DNA of 64,000 nt, from assembly GCF_014695575.1 (NCBI RefSeq), contig NZ_JACJOO010000084.1, positions 62,001 through 126,000 of the forward strand. The letters run 5' to 3'. Positions 16,157-25,051 of the stretch are shown here, piece by piece. Numbering within the stretch: the stretch's first letter is position 1; each line of letters opens with the position of its first letter. Both the position numbers and the translations under genes were made by a program. Below the pieces are notes generated by a model. That model saw nothing but the letters and a program-made list of their open reading frames with translations, searched no databases and had not been told where the DNA came from. This DNA comes from Leptolyngbya sp. FACHB-8 (GTDB lineage: Bacteria; Cyanobacteriota; Cyanobacteriia; Elainellales; Elainellaceae).

Positions 16157-16840
16157 ATGACAGCCCTGGACGATAAAACCGTTGTTCGAGATTATTTCAA
16201 CGCCACTGGGTTCGACCGCTGGCGGCGCATCTATGGCGATGGCGAAGTTAACAAAGTGCAACTCGACATCCGCAAAGGTCATCAGGTCACAGTAGACACC
16301 GTGCTGGAGTGGCTGAAGGCTGATGGCAATCTCTCCGAGATCACCGTTTGTGACGCTGGATGCGGTGTGGGCAGCCTAAGCATTCCTCTCGCTCAAGAAG
16401 GCGCTAAGGTGTTTGCCAGCGATATTTCCGAGAAGATGGTGAGTGAGGGACGGGAACGGGCGATCGCCACCCTCGGCCAAGCCGACAACCCCACATTCGC
16501 GGTTCAAGACCTGGAAGGGCTGAGTGGCAAGTATCACACCGTGGTTTGTCTGGATGTGCTGATTCACTATCCCCAAGACGAAGCCAACCGCATGATCAAT
16601 CACCTCAGTTCCTTGGCGGAATCCCGTCTACTGCTGAGCTTTGCCCCCAAAACTCCGGCCTATAGTCTGCTCAAGAAGATTGGTGAGTTTTTTCCCGGCC
16701 CCAGCAAAACCACTCGCGCTTACCTGCACAAAGAAGCCGACATTGTTAAGGTTCTTGAAGCTGGCGGCTGGAAGATTCAGCGCAACACCATGACGAAGAC
16801 CCGGTTCTATTTTTCCCGATTGCTAGAAGCTGTTAAGTAG
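16157..16840 (+). CDS. chlM: Magnesium-protoporphyrin IX O-methyltransferase
   Basis: The 227-residue SAM-dependent methyltransferase makes Mg-protoporphyrin IX monomethyl ester in chlorophyll synthesis. The start shows YFNATGFDRWRRIYGDGEVN, a ChlM signature. Motif I is CDAGCGVGSLSIPLA and motif II follows at VFASDISEKM. The C terminus has SFAPKTPAYSLLKKIGEFFPG and TRFYFSRLLEAVK, as in cyanobacterial and plant ChlM. Length and all blocks are normal. It follows the phycobilin lyase by 38 bases, so both may share a transcript. Confidence 0.95.
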   Translation: MTALDDKTVVRDYFNATGFDRWRRIYGDGEVNKVQLDIRKGHQVTVDTVLEWLKADGNLSEITVCDAGCGVGSLSIPLAQEGAKVFASDISEKMVSEGRERAIATLGQADNPTFAVQDLEGLSGKYHTVVCLDVLIHYPQDEANRMINHLSSLAESRLLLSFAPKTPAYSLLKKIGEFFPGPSKTTRAYLHKEADIVKVLEAGGWKIQRNTMTKTRFYFSRLLEAVK

Positions 16841-17252
16841 AGAGAAATAAGGTCGTCAGCAGAGGGCAGACGGAACGGCAGGATCAGGTAGAAGAAGGAA
16901 GGTAGATGACTCAAGGAAAAGCAGCCATGCGTTTCATTAGAGTTCTCCAGGTTAGGCGTTGAGCATTCAGCAGAAAGCTGGCTTCCGCCCCTTCCTCTCC
17001 TCCGACCTCTGCCCTTTCGTTCCCCTATCCTCTCGTCCCTTCTGTATCCTGTTCTCTACCTTTTGTCTGGCGCTTCACATGGCTTCATCAGCTTTTGTGA
17101 ATACCTCCCACGGCGTAACGATTTTTAATAGAAACTCTCATCAAATGGGTCTACTGTAGCAATTTAGGATACATACGCGGTTTTCGTTGGCACCCCCAGT
17201 GAACTCCTTTCCCAGTAGACGCATTTAGTTGGACATTTAGCAGGACTTTAGA
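16841..17252. other. Spacer between chlM and ho1
   Basis: A C/T-rich plus strand near 16990-17065 and no supported gene, hairpin or repeat. The heme oxygenase promoter should lie in its right part, but I cannot fix its boxes. Confidence 0.5.
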
Positions 17253-17966
17253 ATGAGCAGCAATTTATCAACAGCACTCCGCGAGGGAACCAAAAAAGCC
17301 CATACCATGGCGGAGAACACCGGATTTATCGCGTGTTTTTTGAAAGGGACCGTTGAGCCGACGTCCTACCGCAAGCTGGTTGCTAACCTCTACTTTGTGT
17401 ACTCTGCGATGGAGGAGGAAATGCAGAAACACCAGAATCACCCCATTCTGGGTAACCTGTACTTCCCTGAACTAAACCGCAAAGCCAGCCTCGAAGAAGA
17501 TTTGGCCTACTATTTCGGTTCCAACTGGCGCGATCAAGTAGCTCCTTCGGATGCTGCAAAAGACTACGTCGCCCGGATTCATGAAGTGGGTGAGAAGTCG
17601 CCTGAGCTGATGATTGCTCATCTCTACACCCGTTATATGGGTGACCTCTCCGGTGGGCAAATCCTCAAGAAGATTGCTCAGAATGCCATGAACCTGACCG
17701 AGGGTGGCACTCGCTTCTATGAGTTTGAGAACATTTCTGACGAGAAAGCCTTCAAGAAAATGTACCGCGAGCGGCTCGATGGCGTAGATGTTGATGCAGC
17801 TACCGTCGATCGCATTGTTGAAGAAGCTAACGATGCCTTTGGTCGGAACATGATCATGTTCAAGGAACTGGAAGGTAATCTGATCAAGGCAATCGGCGTT
17901 CAACTCTTCAACTTGTTGACCCGCCGTGCCCGTCGGGGTAGCACTGAATTAGCAACAGCCGAATAG
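17253..17966 (+). CDS. ho1: Heme oxygenase (biliverdin-producing)
   Basis: The 237-residue soluble heme oxygenase opens heme to biliverdin IXalpha with ferredoxin as electron donor, the first step to phycobilins. The proximal ligand is H17 in KKAHTMAEN. The distal helix reads YTRYMGDLSGGQILKKI with the flexible Gly-rich kink. Length and sequence match cyanobacterial HO1. It ends with its own terminator at 17994 and precedes a kinase with a bilin-binding-type GAF domain, so the bilin made here could serve both phycobilisomes and that photoreceptor. Confidence 0.96.
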   Translation: MSSNLSTALREGTKKAHTMAENTGFIACFLKGTVEPTSYRKLVANLYFVYSAMEEEMQKHQNHPILGNLYFPELNRKASLEEDLAYYFGSNWRDQVAPSDAAKDYVARIHEVGEKSPELMIAHLYTRYMGDLSGGQILKKIAQNAMNLTEGGTRFYEFENISDEKAFKKMYRERLDGVDVDAATVDRIVEEANDAFGRNMIMFKELEGNLIKAIGVQLFNLLTRRARRGSTELATAE

Positions 17967-17993
17967 TTTTTCTGGTTCTAATTCGTTAATATC

Positions 17994-18030
17994 AAAACCT
18001 CAATGCTCTCCGGAGCGTTGAGGTTTTTGA
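17994..18030 (+). terminator. Intrinsic terminator of ho1
   Basis: AAAACCTCAATGCTC (17994-18008) pairs with 18013-18027 with one G-T pair and the loop TCCG; a T-run follows. Confidence 0.85.
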
Positions 18031-18149
18031 TTGTAAATATAAGCTTGCATAGAATTTTATTGAAAATTTCGTTGAAAAAGTCAATTTGAGATAAGGATGA
18101 GGAACTCTAAAGCTATCACCTTATTAGGGATGCATAGTATCAGGTAAGC

Positions 18150-21100
18150 ATGCAGGAGAGGCCGTCTCAACTATCAAGCGATCGCTCATTTTTGGCTCTT
18201 TTTCAGACAGCCTTTGATCCTATGCTGCTGGTTGACCAGGAAGGGCACTGCATTGCAGCCAATCCCGCCGCCTACGCGTTATTTGGCTGGCCCTCTGACG
18301 ATTCACGACCGCACAATCTAGAAACGTTGTTTGTGGAGAGTCCCCTGCTCTGGCAGGTAGGAACGCCTCAGGAGCTTCCCCAATCCGGACGAGGGCAGAT
18401 TCGATGCGTGGATGGTCGCTGTCAGTGGGTAATGTATCGAGTGAGTGCGGTTGACCCCTCAGACCCACTGCAACACTATCTAATTATTTTGCGTGAAACG
18501 TCGATTGCGGTTGAGCCTCAACCACTACCTCAGCCCTCCCTGCAGCCATCTGCTACAACAACCAGGCCCCCCACAACACCTCCTGACACCGATTGGTGGT
18601 TTCGCTCAGCCTTTGAGCAATCCATTCAATTGGCTAGTCTCTTGAGTCCGGATGGCCGCTTGCTGGTTGACAACCAGACGGCGTTAGATTTTTGCCAACT
18701 GACACCGCAAGAGTTCATAGGACGACCCTTTGTGGAACTGGATTGTTGGCAACTTTCTTCCGAAATTCAGAATCGCTTGCTGGCGGCGATCGCCACAGCA
18801 GCGAGCGGAGAGCCTGTGCGCTACGAGACGAATATCCTGGCTCCTGACCGTTCCGTTATCACCATTGATTTTTCGTTAAAACCCATTCGTAATCCGGCGG
18901 GACAAATCGAGTTTTTGCTGGCTGAAGGCTTAAACATTACCTCGCAAAAGCAGATCGAAGAGGCTTTGCGACAGAGTGAAACGCTGTTCTCCGTAGCCTT
19001 CCACGCGAATCCCGAGCCGATGACTATCTCGACATTGGAGGGCGATCGCCTATTTGAGGTCAATGAGCAGTTTTGTCAGATTACCGGCTACCAGCGTGAC
19101 GACGTGATTGGACGGCGCATTCCTGAGCTGAATCTTTGGCAGACGGCTGAGGCCCGTACACAAATGTTAGAGGCCCTTCAGGAGTCAGGCCGTCTGAGTA
19201 ACTACGAGGCGACCTTGCGCATGCAATCGGGCGAGTTACGGGTCGGGCTACTTTCCGCTCACATTGTTGAGGTTAACCAGCAACTGTGTATTCTGAGCAC
19301 CATTAAAGACATTACTGAGCGCAAACAAGCTGAGGCTGCTTTGCACGATGCTGAAGCGCATTTGGAGGATATCCTCAATAATTCTGCGGCTTATATCACC
19401 CGCATCTGGTTGTATGCCGATCGCACCTGGGAATACGACTACGTTTCGGCCACCTGTGAGCGATTGTATGGGTATACCGCTGCTGAGATCCAAGCCGATC
19501 AAAACCTGTGGCGATCGCGGATTTTTCTGGAGGATATGGAGCAGGTTCTGGTCCCCAACACGGAGCGCATTCTGGCGGGCAGTACGGAAGTTACGATGGA
19601 GTACCGCTTTCGCCACCGCGATGGCTCCATCCGATGGATTTCAGAAAATTCTGTTGTGCGATACGACGAGCACCGCCAGGGCTGGTTGTTGACCATCGTG
19701 GCCATCGATATCACAGAGCGCAAACAAGTTGAGGCGCTGGTGAAACAGCAGCAAGAACGCGAACGCTTGCTAACCGCTACAGTCCAACAAATCCGAAAAT
19801 CCCTGAATCTACAGGATGTCCTGACCACGGCGGCTCAGGAAGTACAGCAACTGCTGGAAGCCGATCGCACGCTGATCTACCGCTTTAACCCTGACTGGAG
19901 CGGGAAAATTGTCGTGGAATCTGTTCAGGAACCTTGGCAGTCTGTTCTCGGAACCACAGTTTATGACCCCTGCTTTCGGGCGGAGTTAGTCGAGCCCTAC
20001 CGTCAGGGACGAATCCATGCCGTCTCAGACTTGCTGCAGGAGCAGTTATCCCCCTGTCATCAAGGATTACTGGCCCCATTCCAGATTCGAGCCCACCTGG
20101 TCATACCCATTCTCTGCGGTGATCGCCTCTGGGGTCTCTTCTGCATTCACCAATGTTCTGACGCTCGCACCTGGCTACCCTTTGAGGTGGAGCTTTTGCA
20201 GCAACTCTGTGAGCGGTTGGCGATCGCCATCCAACAGTCTGAGCTCTACCAGCAGGTTCAGCACTTGAACGCAGAGCTAGAACACCAGGTGCACGAGCGG
20301 ACCCTCGCCCTGGAGCAGTCTCTACGCTTTGAAGCCCTGCTACGTCAGTTAACCACCCAGATGCGCGACAACCTTGATGAACAACACATCCTCCAAACAG
20401 CCGTGGATGGTTTGGGGCGTGAGTTGGGAGTACTGTGCTGTGATGTAGGAATGTATGACCCTGAGCACTCTACAGTCACGATTAAGTGGGAATATAATCC
20501 GGGTCTCGAAGCTCTGCAAAATGCTCAGTTTTCAATTGCTGAGTCTGGTGATCCTGATATTTATTACCGCCATTTACTCAACCGCGAAAGCGTGCAGGTT
20601 TGTCCCCTCAACTACACCTCGGTGCGTCCGGGTATGAATGCCTGCACAACGCTAATCTGCCCCATCATGGATGATCAGGGAGTATTAGGGGATATGTGGC
20701 TGGTGAGACCGGCTGACCAATACTTTGAGGAAGTTGAGCTCCAACTGGTACAGCAGGTAGCAAGCCAGTGTGCGATCGCCCTGCGCCAGGCTCATCTCTA
20801 TCACCTGGCCCAAACTCAAGTCGGGGAGCTAGAACGTCTCAATCAGTTAAAGGACGACTTTTTGAGCACCGTCTCCCATGAGTTGCGAACTCCCATGGCG
20901 AATATCAAAATGGCGACGGAGATGGTGGAGTTGCGGCTGATTCAGCGCAATATTTTAGGAGATGGTAACGATCCAGCGCTAGAACGCTACTTCCATATCC
21001 TCAAAGATGCCTGCAACCGTGAGATTCGACTCATTGATGATCTGCTTGACTTGACCCGCTTAAATTCCGACATTGAACCCATCATTCCCTTCCAGATTCA

Positions 21101-21539
21101 TCTGCGTCCGTGGGTTTTCCACATTGCCGAGGCGTTTCGCGATCGCATCCTTCGTAAAGAGCAAATCCTCCAGATCGACATCAACGATGATCTGGTGCTT
21201 GAAACCGACCTGGCTTACCTGGAACGGATTGTGATGGAACTGCTCAATAATGCCTGTAAGTATACGCCCACCGGGGAAGGCATCTTTATCTCAGGACGGC
21301 TAGTGGACCAGCAGCTCCAGCTCGTGTTTGCCAACTCGGGGGTGGATTTGCCCCCGGAGGAGTGCGATCGCATTTTCGGCCAGTTCTATCGCATTCCCAG
21401 CAGCGATCCCTGGCAGCATGAAGGCACAGGGCTAGGGCTGGCCCTGGTGCGCAAGCTCACAGAAAAGCTAGGCGGCTCCATTCGTGCTGAAAGCAGCCAG
21501 CAGCATCTGCGAATTATCCTGACCTTCCCCTATCCTTAG
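18150..21539 (+). CDS. Multi-PAS sensor histidine kinase with a DXCF-type cyanobacteriochrome GAF domain
   Basis: A 1129-residue soluble kinase. Order: about four PAS domains (residues 10-110, 150-270, 275-395, 400-525, three ending in ITS/ITERKQ linkers), a GAF domain (about 555-700), a coiled linker, a second GAF (about 735-890), HisKA with H910 in VSHELRTPMANIK, and HATPase with ELLNNACKYTP and GTGLGLALVRKL. The first GAF reads TVYDPCFRAEL and, exactly 28 residues on, LSPCHQGLLAPFQIRAHLVIPI. DPCF with C608 matches the DXCF second cysteine, and C636-H637 the canonical bilin-binding Cys-His, of DXCF cyanobacteriochromes such as TePixJ. No receiver domain is fused. A light-sensing role is inferred from these residues and from ho1 next door. 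Confidence 0.85.
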   Translation: MQERPSQLSSDRSFLALFQTAFDPMLLVDQEGHCIAANPAAYALFGWPSDDSRPHNLETLFVESPLLWQVGTPQELPQSGRGQIRCVDGRCQWVMYRVSAVDPSDPLQHYLIILRETSIAVEPQPLPQPSLQPSATTTRPPTTPPDTDWWFRSAFEQSIQLASLLSPDGRLLVDNQTALDFCQLTPQEFIGRPFVELDCWQLSSEIQNRLLAAIATAASGEPVRYETNILAPDRSVITIDFSLKPIRNPAGQIEFLLAEGLNITSQKQIEEALRQSETLFSVAFHANPEPMTISTLEGDRLFEVNEQFCQITGYQRDDVIGRRIPELNLWQTAEARTQMLEALQESGRLSNYEATLRMQSGELRVGLLSAHIVEVNQQLCILSTIKDITERKQAEAALHDAEAHLEDILNNSAAYITRIWLYADRTWEYDYVSATCERLYGYTAAEIQADQNLWRSRIFLEDMEQVLVPNTERILAGSTEVTMEYRFRHRDGSIRWISENSVVRYDEHRQGWLLTIVAIDITERKQVEALVKQQQERERLLTATVQQIRKSLNLQDVLTTAAQEVQQLLEADRTLIYRFNPDWSGKIVVESVQEPWQSVLGTTVYDPCFRAELVEPYRQGRIHAVSDLLQEQLSPCHQGLLAPFQIRAHLVIPILCGDRLWGLFCIHQCSDARTWLPFEVELLQQLCERLAIAIQQSELYQQVQHLNAELEHQVHERTLALEQSLRFEALLRQLTTQMRDNLDEQHILQTAVDGLGRELGVLCCDVGMYDPEHSTVTIKWEYNPGLEALQNAQFSIAESGDPDIYYRHLLNRESVQVCPLNYTSVRPGMNACTTLICPIMDDQGVLGDMWLVRPADQYFEEVELQLVQQVASQCAIALRQAHLYHLAQTQVGELERLNQLKDDFLSTVSHELRTPMANIKMATEMVELRLIQRNILGDGNDPALERYFHILKDACNREIRLIDDLLDLTRLNSDIEPIIPFQIHLRPWVFHIAEAFRDRILRKEQILQIDINDDLVLETDLAYLERIVMELLNNACKYTPTGEGIFISGRLVDQQLQLVFANSGVDLPPEECDRIFGQFYRIPSSDPWQHEGTGLGLALVRKLTEKLGGSIRAESSQQHLRIILTFPYP

Positions 21540-21551
21540 ATCATTAGTTCG

Positions 21552-21626
21552 GACAGTTTTTCTAAAACCCTTGCTTTTGCGTGCGCAAAGCGCACGCAAA
21601 AGCAAGGGTTTTAGAAAAACTGTCCA
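21552..21626. repeat. 36-bp perfect hairpin after the sensor kinase gene
   Basis: Arms 21552-21587 and 21591-21626 are perfect inverted repeats around AAA, starting 13 bases past the kinase stop codon. The ends GGACAG/CTGTCC, preceded by TTC, and the internal CTGCTTTTGC-like segment recur at 33043-33116. No T-run follows. Confidence 0.8.
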
Positions 21627-21732
21627 GAGTATTGTTAGATGAAACTTTGGCCGTGTACGCTGCGTCTACCCCTAGAGAAGCCTGCAGAATTGCCGCGAAT
21701 AAGTTTCGATGAACGTGTTTGGAAGGAGCTCT

Positions 21733-22215
21733 ATGCGCAATCAATACTTCATCATGACTGGCTTACTGGGAGGTTTTCTCCTGCTCGGTCATGTGACAGA
21801 GGGAGCCGCCCAAGCTCAGACTCAAACCACAGCTCCTACAGCCAACCAGCGTTTTGTTTGGGAACCTGTCGCCCGTATCGAGAATCCTCGCTTTCCCGTC
21901 CAAATCTCCCTCCTAAACCAGACCGGGATTGATTTGGACTATGGCTTTACCGACACTTCCAACGCTAGTCCCAACACTCTGGCCCCTAACGCACGGGCAA
22001 CCCTGACACTCACCAATCCTTCCGTCCTGCTTAGCATTAACCCCATTCAAACCAGTACGGATAGCAACATTCCACTCCTTTTATTTGATGTCAGAGTGCA
22101 GTCAAACAACGCCATTGAGGTCATCCTCAAGCCAGGTAGCGGTAATGATTTGACTGGCGATGCGATCGGTCAAGTTTTAGATGTACAAGAATCAGGCGGT
22201 ATTTTTGTGTACTGA
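21733..22215 (+). CDS. Exported protein of unknown function
   Basis: The 160-residue product has a signal peptide (FIMTGLLGGFLLLGHVTEGAAQAQ; cleavage near AQA). The mature part is rich in Ser, Thr and Asn and looks all-beta: RFPVQISLLNQTGIDLDYGF, then LAPNARATLTLTNP. ATG at 21733 has AAGGAG 5 bases upstream, which decides the start over one 24 bases earlier. I recognise no family. It is followed by two palindromic repeats before the next gene. Confidence 0.7.
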   Translation: MRNQYFIMTGLLGGFLLLGHVTEGAAQAQTQTTAPTANQRFVWEPVARIENPRFPVQISLLNQTGIDLDYGFTDTSNASPNTLAPNARATLTLTNPSVLLSINPIQTSTDSNIPLLLFDVRVQSNNAIEVILKPGSGNDLTGDAIGQVLDVQESGGIFVY

Positions 22216-22344
22216 TGCCCTGGGCAGGTAGTTTCAAACCTATAGATAATCCGCCCGGCATTCCATCCATTTCAGAACCTTGAAAAGGCTCACTTCGTGC
22301 GGTTTTTCAACCGTAAACTAGCCTAACCAGATTTTGTCAGGCTA

Positions 22345-22439
22345 TATAGCGCTGTGCGGGTTGATTAAGTACGGTGGTGTGGGGCACTAAGTGCCCCACA
22401 CCACCGTTGCTGTACTTAACGCACTTGCACATTGCTATA
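22345..22439. repeat. TATAGC family palindromic repeat (copy 1)
   Basis: Ends TATAGC and GCTATA; the imperfect palindrome contains TTAAGTAC, GGTGGTGTGGGGCAC and their complements around TAA. Close copies lie at 24784-24878 and 59206-59299 and a decayed one at 28808-28877. Confidence 0.85.
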
Positions 22440-22463
22440 ACATCAACGCATCAAGCATTGCCC

Positions 22464-22527
22464 GATTGAATGAGGTAAGAGAGGGGCATGGGGCTCATCT
22501 CTTACCCCTCCCTTACCTCATTCAATC
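22464..22527. repeat. Inverted repeat with 16-bp arms
   Basis: GATTGAATGAGGTAAG (22464-22479) pairs with 22512-22527; the interior also pairs in part (AGAGAGGGG with CTCTTACCCC-type bases). Directly follows the TATAGC repeat. Confidence 0.55.
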
Positions 22528-22622
22528 AGAAAGAAGTATAAGTTCTGTCTAAATAATTGTGCTGAAATAAACTGTTGTTCCTATAATCTTTGGCAAGTAC
22601 TGCCATTGACGGGGAGGCATCG

Positions 22623-23606
22623 GTGAGCAAGCTACAAAACCGTTTCAGTTGGATGTTCTGGAGTGGTTTTTATTTAAGCCTGGGAAGTTTCGGGCTTCTG
22701 GGATGTAATCGGCTGCCGGACTTAATAGCAACTGGTTCTAAAACCTCAGAAGCAGCGACCGCTTCTCCCCCCCCTGCCAATATGCTCTGTGAGACCCCCG
22801 GTTACCTGGCAAAGGTTACAACCCTACAGGGGCAACCCCACCTCACCTTCGGCCCAAAACCAGACGCAAACACGCTCACCGATGCCGCACCGGTTGCCAT
22901 GACCGAAAATGACGACGGCAGCCGCACCTATTCAATTTCTAAAGATTCCACCACTTATGCCCGTTTCTATTTAGACGGGACCTGTCTGACGCAAGTCGTA
23001 GCAGCTGATAGCACAGTCAGCGTCGAAGAAGTTGGCAAGACTTCTCCTGTTGATCCCCCTGACGAATCTGTTGCCTCCTCGAGCCTTGAGCAGCCGGATC
23101 AATATCAGCAGGGCTACGATCTGGGCTACAAAGAAGGCTTTCAGAGCGGCGAAACATTTCGTCGGGAAAAGCGCGAAAACACCCCCGAACTTGCTTTTCC
23201 AGCCGATTCGGCGAGCGGCAATGAGAGTTACGACCGGGGCTACCGGGAAGGCTTTTATGATGGCTTTGCCGGAGGCTACGACAGCTTCATCAGCCAGGAG
23301 CCAAATCAGAATAATTTAGCTATGAGCTGCGCTGGAACGATTGTGAATAAATTTGATTTCACGGCTTACTACACTCGAGAGTCTGGATTCAACCGCATTG
23401 ATCTTAAACCTCACCAAAGTAGTCAAACTCTCACCGCGAACCTAAGCTATGACCGTAAAGACGATAAAAACCATGAGGTTTGGCGCGGCAATATCGCCCA
23501 AATGGAGGATGTAACGTTAACGCATCTATCTACAAAAGATCCTAAACCGGGAGACGAGGTTTCTGTTAGTTACGACAATGGTTTAGGAAAAGCAAATTGT
23601 CGTTAA
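22623..23606 (+). CDS. Predicted lipoprotein with two GY-rich repeat motifs
   Basis: A 327-residue protein of unknown family. GTG at 22623 has GGGAGG upstream. The N terminus has a membrane stretch ending in the lipobox FGLLGC (lipid-bearing C28). After a beta-rich region comes a polar Pro/Ser linker, then two related motifs: QGYDLGYKEGFQSGE and RGYREGFYDGFAGGYD, with Gly-Tyr/Phe every four residues. Such GY..GY..GF arrays are known from several envelope proteins, but their role is not clear. A second domain with Cys near each end follows. An envelope location is supported; function is unknown. Confidence 0.7.
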   Translation: MSKLQNRFSWMFWSGFYLSLGSFGLLGCNRLPDLIATGSKTSEAATASPPPANMLCETPGYLAKVTTLQGQPHLTFGPKPDANTLTDAAPVAMTENDDGSRTYSISKDSTTYARFYLDGTCLTQVVAADSTVSVEEVGKTSPVDPPDESVASSSLEQPDQYQQGYDLGYKEGFQSGETFRREKRENTPELAFPADSASGNESYDRGYREGFYDGFAGGYDSFISQEPNQNNLAMSCAGTIVNKFDFTAYYTRESGFNRIDLKPHQSSQTLTANLSYDRKDDKNHEVWRGNIAQMEDVTLTHLSTKDPKPGDEVSVSYDNGLGKANCR

Positions 23607-23753
23607 GCTCAGCCAAATCCGTAGAATTGTAGGCTAAACTGATCGCCACAACCAGAGTTGTCCCCTAAAACCCTGGTTTAGAGCATTTTCAGCCATTTTT
23701 AACCAAAATCGGCTGATGGTTCTGTTCATCTGTTTTTGCGTGGGTAAGAACCT

Positions 23754-24575
23754 ATGGAAAATTTCGCTTTCCTTCATGCCTTTGCCGCCTACGAAGACCC
23801 CTCGGAAGCGCCGAAGGTCCGCTCTCTAGAAGATATGGGTTTAGTCAATCCAGCCATGCTCGGGATAGCCGCAGGGGCGATCGCCGGGTTTATGGTTTTG
23901 ACTACCCCCTCGGATGCTCAAGCCTATACTGAGTACGGCGATCGCGGTGCTGCCGTCTACGAAATTCAAAGTGTTCTGAATGGTTTAGGATACAGCGTTG
24001 GTCCATTAGATGGCGTGTTTGGTTCTGCGACACGACAAGCCGTAATCAATTTTCAACGGAACAACGGGCTCTCCGTAGATGGTGTGGTTGGCCCTGCGAC
24101 GGCCTCCGCTCTCGGTGGGGTCAGCTATGACCCTGACCCTGGACAAGGTGGCAGCGGTGGTGGCCCCAATACGGTCACAATTTCCACCAACGGTAGCCCA
24201 TTGACAGTGCGTTCTGGTCCGGGTACAGGTTACGCTGCGATCGACTACATTTCGAATGGCAGCAGCGTTACTGTTGTAGATTATTCGGGCGGTTGGTATG
24301 AACTCGCTGGCGGCGGTTGGATTTCGTCTACTTGGACCGTCGGCGGTGGCGGCGGTGGCGGTGGCGGTGGCAATCCCGGTGGTGACGGTGGCTCCGGCTC
24401 TATTCGAATTTCCACCAACGGTAGCGAACTGGTAGCTCGCTCAGGCCCAGGCTCGGGGTATGCCGTTACTGGCGGCTATGGCAACGGTGCTGTAGTCCGG
24501 TTCTACGACTACTACGGTGGCTGGTATGAAACTGACCAGGGCTGGGTTTCTGCAAGCTGGGTTTACGAACTCTAA
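23754..24575 (+). CDS. Peptidoglycan-binding protein with two SH3b domains
   Basis: The 273-residue protein has a long N-terminal leader, a hydrophobic helix (MLGIAAGAIAGFMVLTT), a likely cleavage near DAQA, and a PG_binding_1 domain (GDRGAAVYEIQSVLNGLGY, GPLDGVFGSATRQAV). Two bacterial SH3 domains follow (LTVRSGPGTGYAAI and LVARSGPGSGYAVT, each ending in GGW), joined by a poly-Gly linker of ten glycines. No catalytic domain is present, so it probably binds the cell wall without cutting it. The poly-Gly tract is encoded by GGC/GGT repeats at about 24343-24372, which may vary in length between strains. Confidence 0.85.
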   Translation: MENFAFLHAFAAYEDPSEAPKVRSLEDMGLVNPAMLGIAAGAIAGFMVLTTPSDAQAYTEYGDRGAAVYEIQSVLNGLGYSVGPLDGVFGSATRQAVINFQRNNGLSVDGVVGPATASALGGVSYDPDPGQGGSGGGPNTVTISTNGSPLTVRSGPGTGYAAIDYISNGSSVTVVDYSGGWYELAGGGWISSTWTVGGGGGGGGGGNPGGDGGSGSIRISTNGSELVARSGPGSGYAVTGGYGNGAVVRFYDYYGGWYETDQGWVSASWVYEL

Positions 24576-24681
24576 GCTCTAATTTGCTCCTGTTGCCAGG
24601 CCGTCGAACCTGTAAAGGACAGTCTTTCTGAGGATTTCGCCCTAACACATGGGTTTTGAACCCTGGCCTGAATACCTAAGC

Positions 24682-24715
24682 AAGGGCTGATGTAGTCGCT
24701 ACATCAGCCCTTTTT
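24682..24715 (+). terminator. Intrinsic terminator after the SH3b gene
   Basis: AAGGGCTGATGTAG (24682-24695) pairs with 24699-24712 with the loop TCG, followed by TTTTT. Confidence 0.88.
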
Positions 24716-24783
24716 GACGGACCTCTATGAAAACGCTCAGGCATGTGAACGGCCGACCCAAACAAATGTATTCTTGAGAACCT

Positions 24784-24878
24784 ACAGCAATGTGCGGGTT
24801 GATTAAGTACGGTGGTGTGGGGCACTTCGTGCCCCACACCACCGTTGCTGTACTTAACGCACTCGCACGTTGCTATAT
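24784..24878. repeat. TATAGC family palindromic repeat (copy 2)
   Basis: Nearly identical to the copy at 22345-22439, in the same orientation; the central hairpin closes with TTCG instead of TAAG. A 61-codon open frame read from it is an artefact of the palindrome. Confidence 0.85.
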
Positions 24879-25051
24879 ACTTTGTGCGAGTTCTCCAGAA
24901 TTACAGAGGGTTTTATCACCCGAAATGGCGAAAATCGCCCTTTGCCAAGTACCCTTCTCAACCCTTAGACTGTAAACTCTGAGCACCCACTGGATATAGC
25001 TCCAAGCCTTGGGGGTGATCCATCCGCTCTCCTCCTCCCTCCCCCGTTCCA

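Noticed and set aside
24790-24975. Open frames of 60-68 codons at 24790-24975, 59215-59418 and 28653-28856 that share a peptide like KYGGVGHFVPHTT
   Set aside because: They are translations of the TATAGC palindromic repeat; similarity between them is DNA repeat similarity, not protein conservation.
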